From positions 1 to 64,000 of the forward strand of contig JALMLS010000491.1 of assembly GCA_038496445.1 (NCBI GenBank): DNA of 64,000 nt, read 5' to 3'. This stretch comes from Trichosphaerium sp. ATCC 40318. Its lineage: Eukaryota; Discosea; Flabellinia; Trichosidae. The notes below the pieces were generated by a model. That model searched no databases. It saw only the letters and a program-made list of their open reading frames with translations, and had not been told where the DNA came from. Both the position numbers and the translations under genes were made by a program. This document shows, in pieces, positions 55,221 to 64,000 of this stretch; the stretch's first letter is position 1; every line of letters starts with the position of its first letter.

Positions 55221-56396
55221 GCGAATTTTGCTAAGCAGTGCCACTTGTTGTACACACGTAAATACGCATGGGAAACATGTTGTCACTAGTTTTAGTGCGT
55301 TTGTGTTATTTTGAAAGTCAAAAAAAAATCAATACTGTTTACGGGCAAAAAAAGTCAAATTTTTGCTGCGAAGAATTTAAATCACTATTTCCTCCACCTG
55401 TTAGGCTTTGGCAGTACTGATACTGCTGTTGCATGGCGCAGGTGGAACGTTGTGTGTGCTGTGAATACGTCAGGGCTGCTAAAGGCTCTAGAGTTACAGT
55501 ACATTACAAAAATGACCAATGGCACATGGGAAGCTTTCTTTGTTTGTTAGATGTGCATAGCGAAGCGGATAAAGGATTTGCGTGTGCTCAGTGACGGAAT
55601 GAAAACGCAATTGCGGTAAAGGTATGTCTAAAACCAAAAAACGGCAGCCAAAAGCCGACAAACTCTACAGCACCTATTTTACTACTACTTCTGAGAGTTT
55701 GGCTGCCGTTTTTTGATTTTGGCTTGAGATTTCAGGCCAACACAAAATCACGTGCCTATTTTGTTTTTTACCAACTTCTGCAAAGTGTTGTTAACGCATC
55801 TATAAGGCGTGTAAGAGGAGAGGAAGGCTTATTGGACCGTTTTCAAAACTCAAATCAAAAAAATACCAAAAACAGTGCGTCAAACTACTCCAATAATCAC
55901 ACTTACACAAGGATAGGCAGTTGGATGCGTTTAACAACAAAGTGCAACAACACGTGGTAGCGTTTCTTAAAACTCAAAGTAGGTATGCAAGAAGGTGCAG
56001 AGTTACAGTATCAAGTTCGAAAAATAGAGTTGCTTGAATACGAGAGTAGTAAACAAGAAAAACTTTGAATTTTGGGAATTGGATGATGGATTTTGTTGCT
56101 AGTCAAGTTCCTGCTAATGATAAAAGAGTACGCAAGGCATTTGACTGGAGCATACTAGATGTTTTGGATGAAAATAATGTCATTGGAGATGAGACTTTTT
56201 GTCTTTAATACGGAAAAATGACAAAAAAACTTAATCAACTGATGGGGAATGGTCAATAGTTTTTAGAGCTCTCTTAAGCTACACGCATATACCTAACATA
56301 TAGTAGCTTGTATACAAAAAATAAATTCACTGTTTTACGGGTTTCTAAGTTGTTGACGATTTTTTTTCCAAATGGGTACTGCTTAGTAAAATTCGC
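55221..56396. mobile_element. Insertion with terminal inverted repeats, probably non-autonomous DNA transposon
   Basis: The element begins GCGAATTTTGCTAAGCAGTGCC and ends with the complement of GCGAATTTTACTAAGCAGTACC (20 of 22 match). It interrupts sequence that is continuous in the left arm (about 39640), giving an empty-site comparison. Flanks are consistent with a TA target. It has two short frames (55311-55550 and 55724-55960) with no transposase motif that I recognise. An internal hairpin pairs AAAACGGCAGCCAAA near 55640 with its complement near 55700. Confidence 0.7.
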
Positions 56397-56671
56397 TCTA
56401 CTTTAGCTGGTTAGCCAAAACGGGGTACAAACATTTCTACGGGAAAACTATTTTTTTTTTGCGGGAAAATTGTTCAAGTTGGTAACACCACCCAAAAATT
56501 ACATATTAATATAGTTAGCTTTACTCTGACTCGATTATAGGTAGATTTATCTGTTCACGTGAAATGTCACGTGAGCAGTTCACCGGGAAAAAACAACAAT
56601 CATCAAGCAAGTATAAATCTCAATCATCATAAACATCACAACCACTAGAACAACAACAACTAAAAAACCAA

Positions 56672-57632
56672 ATGTCTAAAGCACCTAAGAAGAATGACCC
56701 AAAGTCTAAACCAACAAAGAAGGACAACGGAGAGAAACCAAATCTGAAGGAATGGATAAACCCCGACAAGAAAGCACCAAGCTTGAAAGATATCCTCAAA
56801 AAAGAACCTAAAGACAAGCATCCTGCTAAATTCACACTTCCTTTGGAAGATGACAATATTAGACAATTATTGCTGGCATGTTCACAAGACGTATACGATT
56901 TCAAAGAGCAGGGCAAGTTTAAGGATCATTTGAGGAACCTAAAAAAACAGAAGGAGTATTTTACAAGTGGTAACTTTATTCAATATGGATTGTACTTGGT
57001 TCTAAAGGGCAAGTACAAGAACAAGAAGATACTTGCACTCAGAGGAACAGATTCGCTATTTGGTGAGTTTTTTTTTGATTTTTGGTTAAATAAATAATGT
57101 ACTCATGTACTTTGTAGGTGTTGTACAAGATATCTCTCTGATTTACTCAGGACCTACAATCAGCAAGGCCAAAAGATGTGCTGTAGAAATAGCAAAGAAA
57201 TCTGACGTGAACCCTGACTTTATTACAGGTACACAAAAACAACAAGAGTGAAATTGGACCCTTGTAAAAACAAAAAAAAAAACTAACTTTGGTTTTCCTT
57301 AAGGTCACTCACTTGGCGGAGCTCTTGCTGAAATGGTAGCTTCTGAAATACCACTCCCTGGCGCTTCATTTAATTCACCTGGAGTGTATTCTTGGTTCAA
57401 ACTGTTTAATCTGTGCGGTGAAAGCAAAAAGTATGCTAGCGTTTTAAGATATGAAGTGCATTTGACCAAAGGTGACCTTGTTTCCAAGTTTGCTGGTTGC
57501 CGTTCCCCTGACAATGGGCATATTGCAAAGCCAATATGGCACAAAGCTGTTGCGAAACCTGGTGGACCTAAGGAAGCAAAATGGAAGCATGCTATCAAGG
57601 GCTGTATTGCTAGAATTGGAGCACTCGAGTAA
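56672..57632 (+). CDS. Class 3 lipase, right copy
   Basis: Same three-exon gene as 38401-39363, about 265 residues, with a handful of substitutions (for example KEEG to KEQG, AGVIRY to ASVLRY). ILALRGTDS, the GHSLGGAL nucleophile motif and the intron in the motif's first Gly codon are kept, so this copy also looks functional. The promoter-side paired CACGTG motifs lie at about 56557-56575. The inserted transposon lies upstream, near 55.2-56.4 kb, and could affect expression of this copy only. Confidence 0.85.
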
Positions 57633-57866
57633 GAATTGCAGTGCTCTTGGTATTAGAATAGATAAGAAATCGAGAAGAAATTATTTGTCAGAATAAAACA
57701 AATTACCTTTTAGATCGTAGTTTCTTTATTGTCCTCCTAAAGCTTCTAAGGAAACTATACAATTTCAATTTTTATTGTAGCGGATACAACTAAGTTAATG
57801 ACACCACCTTGTTCTATAATATGCGCTGACAACTAGGGTGTACATTCTGCGTTCTTATACAATTAC

Positions 57867-59490
57867 TTTTACTTTTGTTCGCAAAAAACCCTAAATAGTT
57901 CACTCTTGGTTTACGTCACAACGACAATAAAGACAAAGGGCATCGTTGGGAAATTGAACTGTACCTAAAGTAGTGTAGTTAGATATCTCTCCTGTACCAG
58001 TTCAATTGTAAGTCCAGTGTTAGATGAAGTATATTGATCACAAAGTATTGATGCATCAATATTCCAAAACGAAAAAAACAGCTTCTTTATTAGGAAAGTA
58101 CACGCGTACTTTCAACATGCTTTACTCAAAGGTTACATGACACTTGTTCTCGTTGTCTCGACACCTTACTAATACAATAACATTGACGTAGATCAAATTA
58201 AACAACAGTGTGCGCTTGATTGAGCTAGCGGTGATGTTGTGGTTATCTTTTAGAACAATACTCTGAACTCCCGCTAAAGGAGTGACACCATTCTAAGTAT
58301 TATCAAGACAAGCTATAAACAGCGTGTCCCAGCAAGAAATGACATCAAGAATAATAGCATGGAAACCAGCAAGTGCTTTAACACCTTATCAGTTAATGAG
58401 ACAAATAGTACTTTCGATGTACGTAGCTTATGACAAGGATTTAGCGAAGCTGTCAGTTTCGAATAAAAATACAACTGCAGTGATTATCTTGTCTTGGAAT
58501 TGACTTAGACTATCGTTGCTACAACGAAACAAATTGCATAAACTCGACCAAAAATACCTTTGATAACACTTTTCTCCTCATTAGTATATCTTGACTTGCA
58601 AGTACACCTAATATTCACCTTTGGTGAACGCTATTTTGTACTACAATCTATTCACCACACCACAAAAGGTCACTCTTATTTTCCATTAAACTTTTATTGT
58701 ACGGATTTGACATGAAATAACGATTTTTTAAAAGACCACCCCCGAGTAGCTTTCTTTCTTTTGTACATGTTAAGTACTCTATACTTATACACTAATGTTA
58801 TCTTGCAGAGTTTCAAAAGGCTACGTAAGTAGTAACGTTCTCAAACTCTGGAATTCGAATATTGTAATAATACACGTATAAAGATTTTAATAATAAAAAT
58901 AGAACAAACAAAAGTGCTATTTTGGTGTGCAACAATGAAAATAGGATAGTATTATTCCGTTCTCAAAGCGGCAACAATATGTGCAGTAGCAATTTCTCCG
59001 TGATTGACCAAGCTGACTTCCATTTTTGCAATTTGAACCACCCTTAATTGAAGGCTTTGAACACATCTATGTGTACGCAATTGACATTTACAGCCTTTGG
59101 GGGTATAAAAAACGCCACAAACATATGTGGGGTCAAGGAAAAAGCACTAACAGAAACGACAACTGTAAAGTTGAATCTTTTTGGTATTCGTTTTATTCAA
59201 AACTGCAAATAATTCCTAATTTGAGAACGCTACTATGTAGTTAAAAATACAAACCCCAACACCCCTTGAACAATTACAATGGCCTCTAAAAATAAACTCA
59301 TTCCGAGATTTCTGCAAGAAATTTACAATTTTTGCAATTTTGAAGTTAAAAAGGTGGAGAAATGTGTAAAAAAAGCAGCTCAAAAAACCTCTCTTCTCAC
59401 CCACTTAGACCATGTTTGCTGTCAAGCCTCCACAAAAATTCTTGTATTTTCTCATCTTGCGCTAAAAATAACAAATCAGACTTTCATACA
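57867..59490. other. Gene-poor stretch
   Basis: No supported gene. A 71-residue frame at 59279-59494 (MASKNKLIPRFLQEIYNF) directly precedes and slightly overlaps the mucin-like gene start; it may be untranslated leader. Confidence 0.4.
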
Positions 59491-60665
59491 ATGATTAAAG
59501 CACTTGCGATTCTATTTACTCTAATTTCCTTGACGCACTCACTAAGTAAGTCAATGATGTTTTAGCTCTACCATTGTGTTAAACGAAAAAGAAAAATAAA
59601 TGTATGGAGGCTGAAAACTAAGTATGTGGTAGGTGTAGGCGATAGAGGAGCTTGTACGATAACACATCAAATGACCAATCTCTTGGCACCGTCTGCCTAG
59701 TAAACAACCCTGATTTTATTGTTAACGATACAGCAATAGAATATCGTAACGAGTTTGTCTCAACTATAGTTGTTGATATAAACACAGACTCGTTTCAATT
59801 AACCATGTCATCAATGTTTCGACAAACTACAACCGACATCTTTTTAATTGCATGTGTTATGGAGCAACCAGTTATTGTTGAAGGTACGGTGTTAAAAAAG
59901 TAGGATGAACATTAAAATAGAATTTGTGTTCTATTTTTGTGTCATAGAGGCTATATATACCATTTTTTTTCGACTTTGTTTTTGTAACTATTTGAAAACT
60001 AAAATCTGAGACTTCGCTCAAGCTAATGACGTGTGACTTAAGTTGATCGACTTAGCTTCTTTTTTTTTTTTTGATTGAAAACGTTTGCAGTCACAGTGAT
60101 AGTACTATATCTAACGCTTTAACTACAGGTATATCATTGGTTTCTTCTAATTTCACCAATAATCCCGTAAATCCTTCCTTCAATCAAACAACATTCAGGT
60201 GTGTAATTATCAAATTGAGGCTGTTGGTTTAACTTTTTTAATAGTTTCGTTATACCCATTACAGACTTTCCTCCAGGTTTGTATGAACTGGAATATAGCA
60301 TAGCTTCATCAAGAGCGCCAACGACACTACCACCTACAACATTACCTCCTACAACACTACCACCTACAACACTACCTCCTACAACACTACCTCCTACTCT
60401 AGCTCCTACAACTCTAACTCCTACTCTAGCTCTACCTCCTACAACAGCGCCTCCAACAACTCTGCCGCCAACAACACTACCGCCAAATATGCCACCGTCA
60501 AACGTATTTCAATCAACTCCAACTCCCACAACACAAGAACCAACTGCCGTTCCAACACAATCTCCTGTAACTCAGCTGTGTTCTTCTTCAGAACAATTGA
60601 AGTCTATCAATCTCGTGTTTTACGTTTCTTTTGTAGCACTGTTAAGTATATTATTGTTGAATTGA
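59491..60665 (+). CDS. Mucin-like, probably GPI-anchored surface protein
   Basis: Begins with a signal peptide (MIKALAILFTLISLTHSLS). After an intron comes a globular part with N-glycosylation sequons (FIVNDTAIEY, SSNFTNN, FNQTTF), then a Pro/Thr tract of about 17 TTLPP-type units at 60310-60500. The C-terminus is a Ser/Cys segment followed by a hydrophobic end (LVFYVSFVALLSILLLN) without a cytosolic tail, as in GPI-attachment signals. At least two introns; the first junction and the one before the repeat are not firmly placed. It is the only intact gene of three mucin-like loci here. Confidence 0.65.
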
Positions 60666-61070
60666 ATAAAAATTATTGAGAAAATACATCTCTGTCACAT
60701 TCCTATTAAATATCTAGATAATATGTTAAAAAATGGCGCGTGGTCGAGCAAGTGTGCTCAACTAAACAGTTTGTAATATACGCTATGTGCGAAAACTGTG
60801 TTTTATTGAGACTGTTAAAATCAGGTATGTCATTGCACTAGATGCATCTTGCTTTATGGTAAACTTGTTTTAGAGTAAACTTCCACTAAGACATCTCTTA
60901 GTGATTGAATACATTCATCCGTAACATACCTACAATAAAAAGAGAAATAGTATGAACACATGTTTGAGCGCTTTAACACCTTCATCTGTGAACGAAGTTT
61001 CGCCTTCATCTTTTGTTCAAAGAATTGAGTTGATTACAGCTGTTGTGAAGTTTACTCTATATGTTTAATT
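60666..61070. other. Intergenic between convergent genes
   Basis: No coding pattern recognised. Confidence 0.5.
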
Positions 61071-62313
61071 TTACTGTACATGTACACTTGAAGATGCAGC
61101 ATCCCTTCTTACAACATTGAGTTCAATAAAGTATGCATACTGTGATAGAATAATAAAAATTCTTCTATACCAAACAAATTGAGATTTATGTTTTGTCATC
61201 GCTCTCCAGCTACGCCATGGCGTCTTACTTGCCAAAACAAGGTGTGAATTTAATCTATAATAATATGTTAATAATGTTTTATACAAAATATACATCATAT
61301 GGTTGGTACCTATGAGATGGCTTGAAGTCAAGTAAAAGTCTTAACCAAGATGTAAATTTCATGAAAAAAGATTGTGTTTTTAAAGTGTAGTAACTAATCT
61401 TGTTGTATAAATGTTCTTGTGAATGACATATAACCCCATTATATGTATCAATATGATTTGGATGACCTGAAACACCTATAAATAGCGTAAATTGACAGAA
61501 CTCTCAGAGAACTTCAAAATTCAGTTAAAATAAAATATGTATTTTTGTTACAAACCTCCTTTATCAAACGTCACAATAACTGTGCATTTTAGTTCTTTGG
61601 CTATGTCTTCTATACGCTTAGATATTTCAAAAGCGTCCCATTTCTTATCGAAACCATCTGGAAAGTTACCAAGACGTACTCTAAGAGGTACGTCAAACAA
61701 CAACGGAACAAGATAAATATCACTAAAAAACGGCAAAAAAAAAACCACAAAAGAACAGCCAAGAAATCAACAACATCTCTATGTGTGGCCATTAAATGAC
61801 GCTATAAACATTCAAAATATACTAGAGATAATCTCTAGACTTCCAAAGCTTCGTCTCAAAGGCTGTAAACTGCTTTTTTGATGAAAAGGCAAAAAAAAAT
61901 GTTCAGAGTTTAAACTTTTGTTTCACGTTACCTGTCTGGAGTTATTCCCCATGTTGTCGCTGCGTTATATAATTCTACGTTTCTTCCTGGTTCTAATCCA
62001 ACACTCAGACACAATATAACTGTTATTTAAAGTCAGTAATCCGAAGAAGAAAAAAAACCACGTTGTGCGCGTTTTACGATGTCAAAAACCGACGTTACGT
62101 ACAAACGCGAGACCCATAGAGCTCTAGAAGGGGAGAAAAGAACATTGACTCGTCATCAGGATGAGCCTAAAAGTCTGTTTAAATAATAATCATGACATTT
62201 GTCTTGTTTAGAGTATTGGAGCAGTGTAGAGTGAAAACAAAAGAAATGAGTGACGTTTAATCTGTTTGATGTAAAAAGCGTACGGTTACTAGCAGTATAG
62301 TATCTCCACGCAT
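61071..62313 (-). CDS. PIGL: N-acetylglucosaminyl-phosphatidylinositol de-N-acetylase (PIG-L type)
   Basis: Six exons, about 230 residues. It starts at 62313 with MRGDTILLVTAHPDDESMFFSP, containing the metal-binding AHPDDE motif, then LCLSVGLEPGR, LGNFPDGFDKKWD, VTFDKGGVSGHPNH (the second metal-binding motif) and MTKHKSQFVWYRRIF near the end. This is the LmbE/PIG-L deacetylase family; the eukaryotic member removes the acetyl group of GlcNAc-PI in step two of GPI-anchor synthesis at the ER. All catalytic motifs are present. The N-terminal membrane segment is short or absent. Its product pathway serves the GPI proteins proposed elsewhere in the window. Confidence 0.9.
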
Positions 62314-62612
62314 TAAAAAGGTGTTTGACGCAGTATTATGCTTTGCAAGGCGTAACAATCTGAAATGGTACTACAAATAGGTGTGAATACGCGGGTACGC
62401 CGCTAGCGCGTTGGTAGCGTACACCAAACCATCCAAAAGCCAAACAAATACAAATTGCAATTATCTCGCTAAGAAGTAATACTGATAACATTATGGTCCT
62501 CAGAGCGGCGCCAGCCGAAAAATTGCCGATAAGCGCCTGTTTATGTAGTACTGGAACAACGCATTAATCTGAAGCCATCCAAGGGCTGTAAGGTGGCCGT
62601 AGTCGTAAAACG

Positions 62613-63567
62613 AGTTTGTTTGTTTGTTTGTTTGTTTGTTTGTTTATTGTTTTTTGTCTGGGGTTGACTTTCAGGGCGCAGATAAGGCCGCTATAGAAAA
62701 GACGCCACACCACCCGACATGGCTACTAGAGCCTATAATGTAAAAAAATAAAATAAGAATTAAAATAATGGAGGAAAAGTTACAGAAAACCCCCCTTGCA
62801 GGAAAAGCCCCCTGGCATAAAAACCTGCGACCCCGTCTACATAGTCTGTTCCGCTCCCTTATCTACCAATACCCTTTCATCCCGACTCACTCGTCCAAGC
62901 GTTCACTCCTCTTTCTCTTGACCTTCTTCCATCTACCTTTACCAACTGTTCTACCTCGCTCACTCCTTATTTTTGCCTCCGTTTTACATCTCGCTTTGTA
63001 TTTTCGATACAATAGCGTAATGTATGCCACGTTGATCATACTTGTGGCCATCTCCGCTTTAGCCTTGGACAATCCAAGTATGCCTTTCACCTTCTCACAC
63101 ATTCCTTTAATCACCCACCCCATGGACGTGCGATACGAGAAATTATCCTTACTATCCGGTTTCACACCCCATATCTCCGCCAATTCCGTGGCTCTTTGTA
63201 TGTTTGACATTCTGCCATGTAGTAATACCTCTTGTCTTACACGCCATTCTCTAATCTTCTCCTCACTCATCCCCAGCAAGGCCACTTCACGCATTTCATT
63301 TGTGACCCTCCAAGTTTTGACCATATCCGGTAGCACAAATGTGTTACCTGCCGTCACTCCCACTATAATTGACCTGTTAGCATCCGATTCATCCCACGAT
63401 AACTTAGGATGCGGCCATTGAGTCACATGTTGAAGTATGCGGGAGACCTGCGTTACAAAGTGAAACTCAAAATCAAAGTCACAATTGACACAGCTAGCAA
63501 AATGGTGAAAATTTTCCGTAGCTTCAACGCCAACTGCCAAGCAAGCTCCACAAAGTGCATGCGGGTA
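62613..63567 (-). mobile_element. 5'-truncated LINE (non-LTR retrotransposon) 3' end
   Basis: The minus-strand frame (62887-63567, part of a 249-codon frame) begins at a zinc-knuckle-like stretch LCGACLAVGVEATENFHHFASC, as found near the C-terminus of LINE reverse transcriptases, continues to a Lys/Arg-rich end (KKVKRKRSERLDE), then has a 3' UTR and a simple (CAAA)n tail at 62614-62645. The 12-mer GTAAAACGAGTT flanks both ends (about 62605-62616 and 63568-63579), which fits a target-site duplication. The part of the frame beyond 63567 is chance read-through into target DNA. Confidence 0.7.
62614..62645. repeat. (TTTG)n microsatellite, 3' tail of the LINE
   Basis: About eight TTTG units on the plus strand, i.e. 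(CAAA)n in the element's orientation, at the downstream end of the LINE fragment. Confidence 0.9.
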
Positions 63568-63657
63568 GTAAAACGAGTTGAAAAGGTAGTTAAGCCAATA
63601 TGATGAAAAGCGGTCAATCCTCCGCTTTATCCGCAATCAAATACACCTTGCTACGCT

Positions 63658-63912
63658 ATGGAGAATCAAACTAACACTACAAACATAGCGAAAGACACCA
63701 CAGTCGTAGCTCCCGCTAAACCAAAGCTTAAGATTTGCTGTGCATGCCCAGAGGTACTTTAAAAGCGATTTGTATGCAAAGTCGCGATTCTTACGAGTAT
63801 TCAGACAAAAAAAATACGAGATAACTGTATCGTTATGAACGGCGAGGAACAGTGCGGTGATCTCATCGAGAACCATAAACAATGCCTAAGAGACGCTGGT
63901 TTCATAGTGTGA
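63658..63912 (+). CDS. COX17: Cytochrome c oxidase copper chaperone COX17
   Basis: Two exons, 63658-63753 and 63805-63912, about 67 residues. The sequence KLKICCACPETKKIRDNCIV...GEEQCGDLIENHKQCLRDAGF has the CC-x-C copper-binding motif and the twin CX9C pattern of COX17. The protein delivers copper to SCO1 and COX11 for cytochrome c oxidase assembly in the intermembrane space. The 51-nt intron splits after CACPE. The start lies only about 80 bp from the end of the LINE insertion, so the promoter probably contains or abuts it. Confidence 0.95.
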
Positions 63913-64000
63913 GTTTACAACTTTCATAACAACGCAAAAAATGCACTTGACGCTCTCTATACACCCGTAACGTATTAAACAGGCGTTTAAAAACAATTTT

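Larger units (their letters stand above)
54797..57866. repeat. Right arm of second inverted repeat
   Basis: Reverse complement of 38175-40033, with an extra 1.2 kb at about 55200-56400. Apart from that insert the arms align throughout, including lipase exons, introns, promoter CACGTG pair and the terminal AAGATCT block. Confidence 0.9.

Noticed and set aside
59279-59494. 71-codon frame before the mucin-like gene
   Set aside because: Overlaps the start of a better-supported gene; more likely leader sequence.
62768-63421. 217-codon plus frame
   Set aside because: Antisense shadow of the LINE C-terminal frame.
1-64000. CRISPR arrays, operons, rRNA or tRNA genes
   Set aside because: No spaced short repeats, no bacterial gene layout and no cloverleaf or rRNA stretches were seen on either strand.

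Overview
This window is nuclear DNA from a unicellular eukaryote. Genes are split by many short introns (mostly 40-100 nt, GT-AG), the code is standard, base composition is AT-rich, and homopolymer A/T runs are common. A mitochondrial complex I-type gamma carbonic anhydrase argues against animals and fungi, which lack this subunit. MORN-variant repeat proteins, C-type lectin-like domains and mucin-like GPI proteins would suit an amoeboid or flagellate protist. I cannot name the species. Exons were assembled by hand from splice sites and protein family patterns, so most gene spans are firmer than individual exon edges.

Layout. 1-11,941 is a large imperfect inverted repeat: arms 1-4,757 and 7,187-11,941 around a 2.4 kb unique spacer. 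Each arm carries a FHA/CHK2-type kinase (frameshifted in the left arm), a MORN-repeat protein and two small membrane or secreted proteins. The spacer holds a SERF-family gene and the gamma carbonic anhydrase. 13.3-17.3 kb holds a LETM1-like mitochondrial protein and a protein of DWY-type repeats ending in a restriction-endonuclease-like domain. 17.3-23 kb is gene-poor and contains decayed coding sequence interrupted by stop codons. 23.4-37.8 kb is a normal gene-dense stretch: GNAT acetyltransferase, multi-spanning membrane protein, DsbA/FrnE-like oxidoreductase, short-chain dehydrogenase, small membrane protein, F-box-Rab-like GTPase, protein tyrosine phosphatase and BCS1-type AAA ATPase.

38.2-57.9 kb is framed by a second inverted repeat whose arms each carry a class 3 lipase. 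Between the arms lie an EF-1alpha-like GTPase, a G-alpha-like/BTB fusion, two frame-broken mucin-like genes, unknown genes and a two-domain C-type lectin-like membrane protein. The right arm is interrupted by a 1.2 kb element with terminal inverted repeats. 59.5-64 kb holds an intact mucin-like GPI protein, the GPI-synthesis enzyme PIG-L, a 5'-truncated LINE and COX17.

The most unusual theme is three GTPase-derived genes within 15 kb that have lost residues normally needed to bind or hydrolyse GTP. Two of them are fused to ubiquitin-ligase adaptor domains (F-box and BTB). Ordinary functional links are weaker: gamma carbonic anhydrase, LETM1, BCS1 and COX17 are all mitochondrial inner-membrane or respiratory-assembly proteins, and PIG-L makes the anchor that the mucin-like proteins probably use.
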